A stretch of DNA of 64,000 nucleotides from Bacillota bacterium (GCA_023415475.1 JAEZKL010000019.1:1-64000), one strand, 5' to 3'. Positions 34,212-44,114 are shown, counted from the stretch's first letter. Numbers and translations: made by a program. The notes: generated by a model not told the origin, from the letters alone.

Positions 34212-36566
34212 TTATTGGGAATCTGGGTATCTAAATCGCTCGACAATCTTTTTTTGTTCGTCAGTCAATTCATCATATTTATCATTAAATATAATTTCTT
34301 GTTCGTTAATGCTATCAATACAATTGTTTGCCCACTCAATGTCCTCAAAAGTTAAGCCATAACGAAGCATCCAAATATCGCGTTCATCATCTGTTCCATA
34401 TCGGATATATTTTGCTAACCTAAGGGCGCGGTTATCATCTTTAGAGGTTTGATTTTGATAATACTGATGAAATATAGCATAGAAAATGTCCGTGAGCTTG
34501 AACCCTATGAGTTTATCCATGTAATCATAGGTGTCATAAATAATGCGATCGTAATCGACCTGAATTGCTGGCATGGTGCCGAACAAGGAATAGTTATTAA
34601 GCGTTTTGTCTGGAATATCATCGTATTCGCGCAAAAACTGTGCTTCCAACTTGGCGATTTCATCCGTCTTGCCGAGCTTCTCAAGTTGCGTACGTTCCTT
34701 CTTTTTTGAAGCATAATCATATCTATACTGGCAAATTAAGCTGAATGTTTTTTTGTAAACACGCCAAAGCATAATCTTTATTGCCTGATTAAGGATGCTC
34801 TTTTCGGCACTCACTAATTCGCGTCCAAGGTAAATTTGGTAAAGGGAGTAGAAATCTTGGTACATTTCCTTTCGGTCATTCTGCTCCTCATTGTCCCATT
34901 GGGGATAAACAAGCTGTCCGTGTTCGTCAAACATCATATCTAACAGCGTCGGTATAATAGATGTTATTTCTTCCGTAGCAAGCTTTTGGACATCATTATT
35001 CGTTAGATTGTATTCGTCGTTAAACTGATCGTTTTTTATTGCTTCCTTGAATTCCTCGTACTTTTCATCAAGTTTTTCGTCATCTCTGTCGAGATGAGAT
35101 TGTTCTGATATGCGCTCTGGCTTGCTTACAACCGAGCGAAATGGGCTTTGATTGTCTTGTTTTACGATTGCTGCGCCAATATCAAATACATCCATTTCCG
35201 TAGAGCGTCCGGCTCTACCTATCAGGTTTTTAACAGAGAGAGGCTTGCTTTTTTCAAAGCGATTCAAGTAAACCACATCAAACGGCATATTTATGCCCTG
35301 CTCAAGCGTAGAAGTGGCAAAGCAAATTCGGCAGAAGCCTTTCTGAGTAAAATGTTCCAATATTAGTCTTGCCCGGAGAGGAATAGAACCGTGGTGAACG
35401 ACAATGCCATGTTTCAGATGTTCGAGTGTTCTTGAAAAATAATTAGCGCTTTTTCCGTTTGAGGCACCGATATATTCCCGCAGTTTTTCTACCAATTCCA
35501 ACGCTTCGGGATCGGTTATCTGCTGGCATAATTGAATGTATTTTTTGAAATCAGTATAGACTTTGTCGTTGTAAATATGTTTCTTTGGTACATATATAAG
35601 GACGCTACCACCGTCTTTTATTGCCTTTTCTATTGGATCGAAAGCGGCAGGAACACGGCGTTCTCCCATAACACTTTTATCAATACCAAAATGATAAAAG
35701 CGTCCCGTGGACTGATCGTGAGAATAAAATATTTGCCCGACATTCTTCTGTTCATACTGAACAGCCATGGCATTATCGCTTATATCTACATTGTTTTTCT
35801 TTAATTGAGCTTCAGGGTTAGCTACAAAAGGATGGGCAAAAATGCACTTAGCGTTAGGAAATGATTTTCGAACACGACGGACTATACTGTCAAAATATAA
35901 GCCTCGTACTGAATCTTCATCGCTTAACTGTGCTTCGTCGAAAAGCACAAGTCCGATGTTCAGTTTATCTTTCAACTTAAACAACTCTCTTGCCCGTTCC
36001 GGGGTTAGGATAAAAATATTGCGCTTTGCGTGTTTGGTGTTGATTATATCCACAAAAGTAAGGATGTTGACAGCTTTGTCTTCAATAATTTCATGGACAC
36101 GATCAAAATACTCATTTATTAAAGCCCTTGAGGGAACGATAACGGCAACATCGTAATCTGCTGTTTTAATAAGATTCCGAAAGACAAATGATTTCCCAGT
36201 GCTCGTCGGAGCTGAAAAGCTGAAGGTTTTCATTTGCCGAATCTTCTTCAAAATATCTGCCTGAACTGGGGTATACTCTTCGCCGAATTCTTCTTTTATG
36301 TATTTCCCATAATCAGCGAAGATGAGACTAAGAAAAGTGTCGGGATTCGGACTTTTGAAATACAAACCCATCATTTCAATGATATCGGATTCGTGTTCTT
36401 TAAAATAGTTAGGTTTAAAGAGCTTGAGATATGAAAATATCTCAAGTACGGAACTATCGACTGAACCTTCCTTAAAGAGCCTTTGCCGAGCGTAAGCGAG
36501 ATGCGCATCAAGATTTATTCCGTCGCGGATTTCAGCTATTCGGTTTATGGATTTTGTAGCTGTCAT
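34212..36566 (-). CDS. hamB: HamB helicase of a Hachiman defence system
   Basis: A 784-residue superfamily 2 helicase. Walker A SAPTSTGKSFVF is near residue 117, motif II is LVLFDEAQLSDED near 207, and motif VI is LIGRAGRSTEMD near 448. The helical C-terminal third matches the layout of HamB. In Hachiman, HamB senses or processes DNA and controls the HamA nuclease. Its start overlaps the end of hamA by 4 bases, the usual hamA-hamB order and coupling. It is the last gene of a five-gene operon read from 41490 and is AT-rich compared with the ICE backbone. Confidence 0.87.
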   Translation of the reverse strand: MTATKSINRIAEIRDGINLDAHLAYARQRLFKEGSVDSSVLEIFSYLKLFKPNYFKEHESDIIEMMGLYFKSPNPDTFLSLIFADYGKYIKEEFGEEYTPVQADILKKIRQMKTFSFSAPTSTGKSFVFRNLIKTADYDVAVIVPSRALINEYFDRVHEIIEDKAVNILTFVDIINTKHAKRNIFILTPERARELFKLKDKLNIGLVLFDEAQLSDEDSVRGLYFDSIVRRVRKSFPNAKCIFAHPFVANPEAQLKKNNVDISDNAMAVQYEQKNVGQIFYSHDQSTGRFYHFGIDKSVMGERRVPAAFDPIEKAIKDGGSVLIYVPKKHIYNDKVYTDFKKYIQLCQQITDPEALELVEKLREYIGASNGKSANYFSRTLEHLKHGIVVHHGSIPLRARLILEHFTQKGFCRICFATSTLEQGINMPFDVVYLNRFEKSKPLSVKNLIGRAGRSTEMDVFDIGAAIVKQDNQSPFRSVVSKPERISEQSHLDRDDEKLDEKYEEFKEAIKNDQFNDEYNLTNNDVQKLATEEITSIIPTLLDMMFDEHGQLVYPQWDNEEQNDRKEMYQDFYSLYQIYLGRELVSAEKSILNQAIKIMLWRVYKKTFSLICQYRYDYASKKKERTQLEKLGKTDEIAKLEAQFLREYDDIPDKTLNNYSLFGTMPAIQVDYDRIIYDTYDYMDKLIGFKLTDIFYAIFHQYYQNQTSKDDNRALRLAKYIRYGTDDERDIWMLRYGLTFEDIEWANNCIDSINEQEIIFNDKYDELTDEQKKIVERFRYPDSQ

Positions 36567-37252
36567 ATGTTCACCGCCACTATCACAATTTCTTCATACG
36601 GAAGAAGTTTCAAGAAGTCTTGGTGTTTAATTACACTATCAATAAGACTGTCACTTGCCGTGGATTTTGCAGAAAACGCTATTGCAAATCCCTTGAAGCC
36701 ATCGTTCGCTCTGGTTAGAGCTTCGGAAGTACAAAAATCACGCAAATCAGCTAACTGTTTAACATCCTTGCCATCCTCTATAAATTTTGAGACTTGTGAA
36801 ATTGCAGTAGCGTGAGCACTTTGCCGCGAGTTATATTTTGCCTCTCCGAAAATAACGGTATTGGTAGTGTTGTTTTGACTGTGAAAATCAAAACCGGGGT
36901 TGCCGGAGATTTTCATGCCAAGCAGTTCAGCCAGAGGAATGTGTAGGTAGCTCATCTGGCTTAAGAGCGACTCACGCGCCAGTTCAGACACCACATATTC
37001 TCCAGCTTCTTTAGTCACCTTATCGTCTGAGGAATCATCGAACTTTTTCTTGATATCGGCGATTGTTTCCTCCGCACGCTTCTTGAAACTGCTTTTCAAA
37101 TAATCTTCATCGAAACGGCTCAACCATGATAAATCCATAAGCGCTTCGATTATTTGGGAGAGTGTGTCCTGCAGATTTTCGGGATCAATGCGGATGAAGG
37201 TAATGTTCTTATTATCTGTGTGATCCACAGACTTACATTCAATAACCTTCAT
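36563..37252 (-). CDS. hamA: HamA (DUF1837) effector nuclease of Hachiman
   Basis: A 229-residue DUF1837 protein. Residues 118-137 read NPGFDFH, then VIFGEAKYNS, the D...E-x-K pattern of a PD-(D/E)xK nuclease, which is the catalytic centre known in HamA. The start at 37252 is chosen because AAGGAGGGG lies 8 bases upstream; the longer frame from 37297 would run into the preceding gene. It follows the type III restriction subunit by 14 bases, so both systems probably share a transcript. Confidence 0.87.
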   Translation of the reverse strand: MKVIECKSVDHTDNKNITFIRIDPENLQDTLSQIIEALMDLSWLSRFDEDYLKSSFKKRAEETIADIKKKFDDSSDDKVTKEAGEYVVSELARESLLSQMSYLHIPLAELLGMKISGNPGFDFHSQNNTTNTVIFGEAKYNSRQSAHATAISQVSKFIEDGKDVKQLADLRDFCTSEALTRANDGFKGFAIAFSAKSTASDSLIDSVIKHQDFLKLLPYEEIVIVAVNI

Positions 37253-37266
37253 TGTAACACCCCTCC

Positions 37267-39489
37267 TTACAAGATTACATCGCGGAGCAACGACCAAAAA
37301 GAACTGAAAACATCGTCGCTATACTCCTCTGTGCAAATGCACAATTCGCCGCTCTTTTTATCTTCGCGCACAAAACCGCCCTTCATGCCGTGCCTTTGCA
37401 GGAAGCTTTTCAATACGGCAAACTTGCGAGGTGAGAATTTGTCTATATCCTGACTGTTGCCGTATTTATCAAAGCCACCTTTTGTTTCAATAATCCAGCA
37501 TTCGTCATTAACACATATGATATAGTCAGGGAAGAATACGCGAACCTTCTGAAAGGCATCCTCGTACACGATAGAAAAATACTCCGATCCTTTATCACCG
37601 TTTTTGTATACCCATTCTACGGAAGAAGCTGTCTCGCAGAATTTTTCAAATGCTTTTTCTGAGGAAGAACGAGGAGCTGCAGAAGACAAATAGCCTTCGT
37701 AAACATTCTTATTCCAAACGGCTTGGAGCTTTTCGGAAGCATCATAGGTAAACTCACATTCATGTAAGAATCTAAATTCTTTTTCCGTCCGCTTGTCGTT
37801 TAACGTGTCCGATATAAATCTAATCTGATTCAAAATAGCCGCCGAAGCGTCGCGCACGATATTTTTTAGCAGGTCGCGGTTATTGAGCGTAAAAGCGTAT
37901 AATTCGCTGGTCGTGGTGAACAAAAGAATCTGATACGTGCTCTTGTTCGAGCTTTTCATAAAGAGCCGCCTGAAAATTGCGTTCAAATGCTCGTATTTCA
38001 AACCCACACGCAGAGCTATTTCACCAACAATGTGGTGGTACTCTCTGCCGTGGATGGTTGTGCTTACGGGTGCCTGAACATAGGTGGTGTTCAAATCTTG
38101 GTAGCTGCTTCTTTCTCCGGCGGCAATGATCTCGTTTTCTTCGGCGACATATTGCCGTACCTGATCAGAGAAGATAAAACCGTTAGCCTCCAAGCGCTTT
38201 TTATTGTCAACTGTTCTTCCGTCGATGTTATACTGCTTTTTGAAATAGCTGTATATCGCCTTAAGAATCTCTCGCTGATCCCGCGCAAAAGGAACGCCGG
38301 AAACTTGTTCGCAGGTTAGGCGAACCGATTTATATTCTGACTTGAGATACAGCGTGGCACCTTCCAACGCACCTTTGCCGAGGCTCTGCTTTACACTTTC
38401 GGTGAATTTCTCGTCTAGTGTAAACAGATAGCAGCTATCGAGCAATGGATCACCGTAGTGCTTTGCCTCCGGCATCCGGCGGATGCGCCCGATTGTCTGT
38501 ATCTCAAATGTTTCACTCATATGGTCACGGAGTTTAACGAGAATATGCGCCCTTGGGCAGTCCCAACCTGTAGCAATCGCCTGTTTGATAATTATAGCTA
38601 TCGGTTTCGCACTGTTCGGCACAATTTCTTCTTCCGATGAGTTCTCATGCTTTTCAGAAAGACGAACTGCAAGCAATCCGTTGTCATAAGTTATACCTTT
38701 TGCTTCAAACCACTTTTCAACGCCATCCAAGAGGACATCGTTTTTGTTCGGAAGCTGTACGACAATAAGAGGGTTCACTTTTGAACCATGAGAAGAGAAC
38801 GACGAATAGAGCTTCCTGTGTTTGTCAAGAGCCTTTGTCAGCAGATAGTCTATCTGGTTTGTAACTTCATCGCCTTGTTTGATACCCTCGTTAATAACAA
38901 GGACTTTTTTTATAAGCTCTGCGGCAATAACCTCCGCTTCCGGCACTTCTATGCGGGTTGCATCGGTGTATGCTTTAGGTGTGGCAGAAGCACGGATAAT
39001 TTTATTCGTTCTGAAATAATCGATTATTTCCTTGCCTTTGATGGTGTCCCCTTCATGACTTTCGTCAACGATAATTTTGAAGGAAAGACCAGCATTAAGA
39101 GCTTTTTCTATATGTTCAAGGAAGTTTGTACGTTCACTCGGCTTGAGCGCATTATTGCTAGACTTATTCAGCGACTCCCAGTTAATAAAGCAGACATCAT
39201 TTTCTTCAAAACCGCTTGTCATAACATCTAAGAGCGTTTTTGTCTGCGAGTTATGGATATACCTATCCATCTTCTTTTTACTTTGCTCTTCCAGATCACC
39301 TTTGCCCGGAGTAAGCCAAATAAACACCGTTTTTGCAAACGATTTGAGATACTCGTCCATAAAATAGGTGAGAATAATTGTTTTGCCGCTTCCCGTACAG
39401 CTTTTTAGGATAATATCTCGCTTATCATCCTGCATAGCTACCATAAGGTCAGCAATGGCTTTTAATTGAAATTCAGCTGGAATACTCAT
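37267..39489 (-). CDS. res: Type III restriction enzyme Res subunit
   Basis: A 740-residue superfamily 2 helicase-nuclease. Walker A SCTGSGKT is at residues 30-37, motif II FKIIVDESHEGD near 140, motif VI QTIGRIRRMPEA near 345. The C-terminal nuclease has FFPDYIICVNDECWIIETKGG, a PD...E-x-K motif near 650-668. Length is on the short side for type III Res subunits. It lies 4 bases after the mod gene. Together they would cut DNA lacking the host methyl mark. Confidence 0.88.
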   Translation of the reverse strand: MSIPAEFQLKAIADLMVAMQDDKRDIILKSCTGSGKTIILTYFMDEYLKSFAKTVFIWLTPGKGDLEEQSKKKMDRYIHNSQTKTLLDVMTSGFEENDVCFINWESLNKSSNNALKPSERTNFLEHIEKALNAGLSFKIIVDESHEGDTIKGKEIIDYFRTNKIIRASATPKAYTDATRIEVPEAEVIAAELIKKVLVINEGIKQGDEVTNQIDYLLTKALDKHRKLYSSFSSHGSKVNPLIVVQLPNKNDVLLDGVEKWFEAKGITYDNGLLAVRLSEKHENSSEEEIVPNSAKPIAIIIKQAIATGWDCPRAHILVKLRDHMSETFEIQTIGRIRRMPEAKHYGDPLLDSCYLFTLDEKFTESVKQSLGKGALEGATLYLKSEYKSVRLTCEQVSGVPFARDQREILKAIYSYFKKQYNIDGRTVDNKKRLEANGFIFSDQVRQYVAEENEIIAAGERSSYQDLNTTYVQAPVSTTIHGREYHHIVGEIALRVGLKYEHLNAIFRRLFMKSSNKSTYQILLFTTTSELYAFTLNNRDLLKNIVRDASAAILNQIRFISDTLNDKRTEKEFRFLHECEFTYDASEKLQAVWNKNVYEGYLSSAAPRSSSEKAFEKFCETASSVEWVYKNGDKGSEYFSIVYEDAFQKVRVFFPDYIICVNDECWIIETKGGFDKYGNSQDIDKFSPRKFAVLKSFLQRHGMKGGFVREDKKSGELCICTEEYSDDVFSSFWSLLRDVIL

Positions 39490-39492
39490 TGA

Positions 39493-41214
39493 TTAACCCC
39501 CCAATCCCTTATAGTAGTAGTCAGGAATAATAATCAGTTCAATTTCAAGTGACTTCATCGTTTCTTCCTGTTCGGCGGTTAACAGGACATCATGCCCAAC
39601 ATATAGTCGCTTGCATAGATTTAGTAAATCTGTGTTTTCAAAGAACGCATCGGCTTCCTCATCGGTCAAAACAATAGAGTTCTCGGCATTATCGCTGAAA
39701 TTCACGCCGTTTTCCAATTCAACCAGTTCCCGAACATATTTAAGCAGTTCCGGCGCGTAATCGTAGTAGAACATTGGATTACCTTCCTGATCTTTTTGAG
39801 AAACGAAATCCACACGATAATACTTCAATGAAGCTTGATAATTGTCGCGGTCAATTACTCTCCTAATGCGCTCGTAGGTCACCTCGCGGCAGATATCGTT
39901 TTCATTATTAGTGCATAGAATAAATCGGCGGTTACCACCATCGTTGGCATTCGCTTTCATAACCGCCTGTCCCGTAGTGCCGGAGCCAGCAAAGAAATCG
40001 AGAATTATGTCCTCCTCGTTAGATCCAATTTGAACACATTTACTAATTAAACCGAGTGGCTTTGGGAACTGGAAAAGCTGCGACAATCCCAATTCTCCCA
40101 ATTCAACAGTTCCGCGCTCTGATATAACATCAGTATCAAACCAGATGGACTTTGCCTTGTATGTAGACTTACGGTATTTTTCATATATATTGTAGCCACC
40201 GTCTCTTTTCACTCGTGCTACAAGGTTTGAAATTTGTGTGTTCGGCTGAATATTTTCGGTCGACAGTTTTGTTCCCCAACGCCAGCAACTTTCTTCACCT
40301 TTGGAGTTATAAGGTAGCACTTCCATGCTGTAATCCTCGGTTTGCACAAGCGAAACAGGGCAAAATCCGTCTTTGTCAATTACATCTGGATTGACATAAA
40401 AGGGATAAAATAGGTTTGGTCGATTAAATCTACCGAACTTTGGGTTTCGGTTACGCAACTCACGAACATTATATCTGCCAATAGTGTCCATTAGGTTGAG
40501 ATCGCTATCTTCCTCCGTTTTTTCAATCTCATTGAACTCCGCATCAGGGGACTTCGTGTAGATAACAATGTACTCATGTGTTTTTGCGATCTGTTTGTAT
40601 GTTTGTCCTCTTTTATTGGACTGCACGATTACCTGGGAAAAAAAATTGTCTGCGCCGAATATATCATCGCACAACAGACGCAAGTGTGGCTGCTCGTTAT
40701 CATCGATGGATATAAAAATAATACCATCATCCGTGAGGAGCCTTTTTGCCACAAGAAGCCTTTGGCGCATAAAAGAAAGCCATTTGCTATGCATAAAGGT
40801 ATCTGTTTTATCGATCCGCTCGTCGTCATAGGCAAAATCCTTGTTGCCAGTATTATATGGCGGATCAATATATATCATCTTAATTTTTCCGCGATGCGTC
40901 TTGAGTAGCAGCTGCAACGCCGCAAGGTTGTCACCTTCAATAAGAAAGTTCATTTGCCCACCGTTATTGATAAACAAATCCAACTTTTCAGTAAGCACAG
41001 GTACATTATCTGCAAGGATTTCATCTATGCCCTCGCGATGCTCTTCAAACACTAAACCATATTTTTTGGATTTTACTTCCTTTTCAAGTTCAGAAAGGTA
41101 CACCAACAAAGCCCCTGTATTTTCGTCCTGTGGAGCTTCTGCAATATATGTTCGAATGGCTTTGATTTTGTCAATTAAATTATCCCTTTTTTCTTTGGAG
41201 ATATTAGTACTCAC
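39493..41214 (-). CDS. mod: Type III DNA adenine methyltransferase (Mod)
   Basis: A 573-residue beta-class N6-adenine methyltransferase. Motif IV IDPPYNTG lies near residue 118, before motif I DFFAGSGTTGQA near 409, the permuted order of type III Mod proteins. The region between should hold the target-recognition domain. The start is GTG at 41214, overlapping the stop of the XRE gene. I see no long simple repeat that would indicate phase variation. Confidence 0.92.
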   Translation of the reverse strand: MSTNISKEKRDNLIDKIKAIRTYIAEAPQDENTGALLVYLSELEKEVKSKKYGLVFEEHREGIDEILADNVPVLTEKLDLFINNGGQMNFLIEGDNLAALQLLLKTHRGKIKMIYIDPPYNTGNKDFAYDDERIDKTDTFMHSKWLSFMRQRLLVAKRLLTDDGIIFISIDDNEQPHLRLLCDDIFGADNFFSQVIVQSNKRGQTYKQIAKTHEYIVIYTKSPDAEFNEIEKTEEDSDLNLMDTIGRYNVRELRNRNPKFGRFNRPNLFYPFYVNPDVIDKDGFCPVSLVQTEDYSMEVLPYNSKGEESCWRWGTKLSTENIQPNTQISNLVARVKRDGGYNIYEKYRKSTYKAKSIWFDTDVISERGTVELGELGLSQLFQFPKPLGLISKCVQIGSNEEDIILDFFAGSGTTGQAVMKANANDGGNRRFILCTNNENDICREVTYERIRRVIDRDNYQASLKYYRVDFVSQKDQEGNPMFYYDYAPELLKYVRELVELENGVNFSDNAENSIVLTDEEADAFFENTDLLNLCKRLYVGHDVLLTAEQEETMKSLEIELIIIPDYYYKGLGG

Positions 41215-41429
41215 TCAGTTTCCTCCTGTTCAGGCAGAATTTCCATTATATCTTCAATTCCACAACTTAGTGCGGCACAAATCTTTACTAACACATCTGT
41301 CTGTACATTTTCACCTTTTGTAAGTTTTGCAACTGAAGCAGAACTGATTCCTGCCATTTGACACAAATCGCGCTTCTTTAAATCTTTATCAATCAGCAAC
41401 TTCCATAGCTTCTTGTAGCTAACGATCAC
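41211..41429 (-). CDS. XRE-type controller protein of the restriction/Hachiman operon
   Basis: A 72-residue helix-turn-helix protein: LLIDKDLKKRDLCQMAGIS, ASVAKLTKGENVQTDVL. It is the first gene of the operon and overlaps mod by 4 bases. By position and size it resembles controller (C) proteins that delay restriction until methylation is complete, and here it would also time Hachiman. The promoter at 41463-41490 and the inverted repeat at 41521-41535 lie upstream. Confidence 0.85.
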   Translation of the reverse strand: MIVSYKKLWKLLIDKDLKKRDLCQMAGISSASVAKLTKGENVQTDVLVKICAALSCGIEDIMEILPEQEETE

Positions 41430-41462
41430 GATTTCACCTACCTATTTGTCGCATTTTACAAA

Positions 41463-41490
41463 ATTATATCATAATTTTTTAAAAATGCAA
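41463..41490 (-). promoter_or_regulatory. Promoter of the minus-strand defence operon
   Basis: On the minus strand TTGCAT (41490-41485), a 16-base spacer and TATAAT (41468-41463) form a good sigma-A-type promoter 34 bases before the XRE start. TTTCG/CGAAA inverted half-sites at 41521-41535, just upstream, could bind the XRE protein. Confidence 0.7.
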
Positions 41491-41631
41491 AATTAAAATT
41501 TACGAATGTGAAATATGTATTTTCGATAAGCGAAATTCTGTTTTCGTCCGTTAAAATAAAATTGGATGGACAAACTTACTAAAAACAACAAGAGTACCGG
41601 ATGAGGCTTTCCCTCCTTGGCTGCAAAACGG

Positions 41632-41868
41632 CGCGGTCAGGGAACCGCGTCAAGGGCGGGCGCAACCCGTTCATCTTGACCTTGATGCGGGTTTTTGACC
41701 GTGCAATCTGCGGGGCGAAAGCCCTGCATGGAAGCGTCCGCAAGGACGCGCAGCCGCCCCCGAACGGGGGCGTTCAGTAGGGATTGGGGAACCTTCCCCA
41801 ACAAGCATTTTTTGCGAAATTGACCGGAGGGAAATTGAAGCAAAAAAGCAAGGTGTGTACCACCTTGC
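41632..41868 (+). ncRNA. GC-rich noncoding stretch with seven stem-loops, candidate structured RNA or oriT relic
   Basis: No credible gene lies in 41491-41916. Seven hairpins follow one another: 41632-41649, 41664-41693, 41709-41728, 41734-41749, 41755-41772, 41784-41801 and 41848-41868. On the plus strand two have GNRA loops (GAAA at 41717-41720, GCAA at 41740-41743), which suggests a folded plus-strand RNA. The second is followed by a T-run and could terminate. GC is far above its AT-rich flanks. Other readings are a transfer-origin relic of another mobile element or a run of protein-binding palindromes. Only the fold is seen, not expression. Confidence 0.45.
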
Positions 41869-41916
41869 CCTGCTTGCCAATTTTGTTATTCGTCATCCAA
41901 CGTATGATTCAATCGT

Positions 41917-42270
41917 CTATTTATCAGCGTCTTTAGATTCTGCAATTCCCCTCGCGGTTGAGGACATGATAATAAGATCCTTATCGTCCATTTTATCAAG
42001 TAAGCTATCAAGTTGTCTCCGCCGCGTTGTCTTAATCTCATTCTTGTTTGAGAAGAAGAATTGATCTACCGATATATCAAGAAGTGTGACAAGCTCGTAA
42101 AATATTTGCAGACTTGGATGTTGGCCATTATTCTCAATAGAAGCAAGATATCGAGGTGAGATATCAAGTCTGTCGCTTACATCTTTCCGCGACATTTTAT
42201 GTTCATTTCTCGCTTCTTTTATGGCACTTCCAAAACTTTTGAAATTGTAAAGCTGAACTTCTCGTTTCAT
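41917..42270 (-). CDS. XRE-family repressor divergent from the kinase island
   Basis: A 117-residue regulator. Residues 12-70 form a cro/CI helix-turn-helix: GSAIKEARNEHKMSRKDVSD, then ISPRYLASIENNGQHPSL. The C-terminus is charged and probably dimerises. GAGGGTGAT lies before the ATG, and the same 9-base word occurs once more about 25 bases upstream, which might be an operator. It shares a 283-base intergenic region with the kinase island promoter, so it probably represses that operon and itself. Confidence 0.87.
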   Translation of the reverse strand: MKREVQLYNFKSFGSAIKEARNEHKMSRKDVSDRLDISPRYLASIENNGQHPSLQIFYELVTLLDISVDQFFFSNKNEIKTTRRRQLDSLLDKMDDKDLIIMSSTARGIAESKDADK

Positions 42271-42553
42271 GTTGTTATATCACCCTCTTACATTCTACAG
42301 TTCATCACCCTCCTCTGAATATGAGTATACATTTCATCAGCCTAACCTAAATAGTTCATGTTATAATAAGCTGTATTGGATTAGATTCCTGCAATATTCT
42401 TAAATATCAAATCACACAAAGAAAATTTACAATATGTAAATCAAAATTGACAAAAATGTTTCGGAGTCGTATATTATAGATAGAAACCAAAATCTCTCAA
42501 GAGCCACAAAGAAATTTTTCATTACTTTTGCAAATCAAGGAGCTGACAACACC
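42271..42553. promoter_or_regulatory. Divergent control region with promoter of the kinase island
   Basis: TTGACA at 42447-42452, a 17-base spacer and TATATT at 42470-42475 make a near-consensus plus-strand promoter, giving a leader of about 70 bases. A possible minus-strand -10 (TATACT) lies near 42330 without a good -35. AAGGAG at 42536-42541 serves the first island gene. The repeated GAGGGTGAT words lie at the left end. Confidence 0.7.
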
Positions 42554-44110
42554 ATGAAGAAACTTACAAATCTAAGACTCATACTGGAGTATTTTGAGGT
42601 GCCCAATCGAGATTTGGCACAAGCTATCAATGTGAGTCCGTCCATGGTGAGTAACTGGGTTCAGGGAAAGCGTGCGCTACGTGCCTCTTCCGGTTCAGTT
42701 GTCGCAATTGCGGACTACGTTTTATCCAGACGCAGGCTGGAAACCAGAGATATTACATGGCTGAAAAAGCAATTTGAACAGGCCGGTATTTCCACAGACT
42801 TTGATTCCGCTTCTGATATTAAACGTAACCTCATCATCTGGCTTGCAGATGACGGGCAGGAAGTGCTGGAAATATTTAAAAAGACGGGCAATATACAAAT
42901 CGCAAATGAGCAGAGCGACGCCGCCAATTCATCGCCATATTTATACAGCATTGGCCCTGCCGGGAGAATCTATAGTAATGATTACTCGGCTCGGGCCGGT
43001 GTCTTGGATATTTCACTGCGCCTGGGTCGTATCTTTGAAACGATGAAAGAAGACACGACAATTGATATTTGTCTGTCTAGCGAGGCTGTCGCCACGATCA
43101 TGGAGGATGTCTTTATATCTGAAATCATGAAAGCATTTCAAACGAAAAATATGCGCTTGCGAATGCTTGTGGCCCTTTCAAGCAATTCCATTTCACTCTC
43201 CAGAATCATAGCCGCTTATACTCCCCTGATTGTAAGCGGAAAAATGGAGCTGTATATCTCCCATGGGATGATGCAGCCCATGATTCATCAGACAAGCATA
43301 TTTATTCCCGATACCTGCGCAGTGGCTATTACGGAGCTTCCTGACTCGTTTTCCCCTCCGGCTGCCCTATTCATCACAGAAAATATTTTTTTAAGAGATT
43401 CTGCTAATGGATTTGATCGCGTGGTACGATTTGCGCAGCCGCTGATGCAATTCTATCCGGACAATATTTTGAAAAGCATTATCGATTTATTTAGTAGAGA
43501 ATTCTGTGATGATGGGGATATGGATATTCAAAGCGACAGCCTGAATCCTCTCATGCTGGAACCTGCGGAGTATATTGAAATATTGGGACAGAAAGGCTTT
43601 AAGGGCAACGCCCTTGAATGGCGCAGCGAAGAATACCTCCGCATCAAAAACGGCTTTGAAAGCAATTTAAAAAACGGAGTCCAATTCCGTGAAATTATCT
43701 CTGCGGACTTCCTGAAAAATATGGTCGTCAATGGGTGCTGTGAATTACCCTCCATGTATTTTATGGATACAGGGAAAACACTGCTTCAAACAAAATCTTG
43801 CGCCGCTTTATTAGCCGGATACATCAGGATGCTAAAAAATTACCCGAATTATAACCTATATGTTGCCCCCCATCTGGATGAAAAACAAATGGGCACACGG
43901 CATATCAAGCACGGCAGACACGTTACGCTTAACCCATGGAAAGAGGAACCGAAACTCATTTTCTCAGATCAGATGATTATGATCCATGAATTTCAAACGT
44001 ATTTCAATGAGCTGTGGATGAACTTATCCGCAGGAACGCGTGAGAACATCATATCGCTTTTAGAAATTATGTTGCAGGAAGTCGAAAAGCTTATCGGACA
44101 GGAGGCGTAA
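42554..44110 (+). CDS. Large helix-turn-helix regulator of unknown family
   Basis: A 518-residue protein. Residues 5-65 form a Cro-like helix-turn-helix (VPNRDLAQAINVSPSMVSNW, followed by a second helix). The remaining 450 residues are a mixed alpha/beta region that I do not recognise. There is no membrane segment or known catalytic motif. The segment around residues 165-300 resembles a ligand-sensing or phospholipase-D-like fold only by secondary-structure impression. It is the first gene of the island and lies 4 bases before the FHA kinase gene, so it may sense the trigger and set island expression, or act as the DNA-binding output of the kinases. Confidence 0.7.
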   Translation: MKKLTNLRLILEYFEVPNRDLAQAINVSPSMVSNWVQGKRALRASSGSVVAIADYVLSRRRLETRDITWLKKQFEQAGISTDFDSASDIKRNLIIWLADDGQEVLEIFKKTGNIQIANEQSDAANSSPYLYSIGPAGRIYSNDYSARAGVLDISLRLGRIFETMKEDTTIDICLSSEAVATIMEDVFISEIMKAFQTKNMRLRMLVALSSNSISLSRIIAAYTPLIVSGKMELYISHGMMQPMIHQTSIFIPDTCAVAITELPDSFSPPAALFITENIFLRDSANGFDRVVRFAQPLMQFYPDNILKSIIDLFSREFCDDGDMDIQSDSLNPLMLEPAEYIEILGQKGFKGNALEWRSEEYLRIKNGFESNLKNGVQFREIISADFLKNMVVNGCCELPSMYFMDTGKTLLQTKSCAALLAGYIRMLKNYPNYNLYVAPHLDEKQMGTRHIKHGRHVTLNPWKEEPKLIFSDQMIMIHEFQTYFNELWMNLSAGTRENIISLLEIMLQEVEKLIGQEA

Positions 44111-44114
44111 GTAT

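Noticed and set aside
39493..41214. Phase-variable mod gene
   Set aside because: Simple sequence repeats typical of phase-variable type III mod genes were not seen.
41632..41868. CRISPR array or retron RNA
   Set aside because: The hairpins differ in sequence and spacing, so there are no repeats with spacers, and no reverse transcriptase or cas gene lies nearby.
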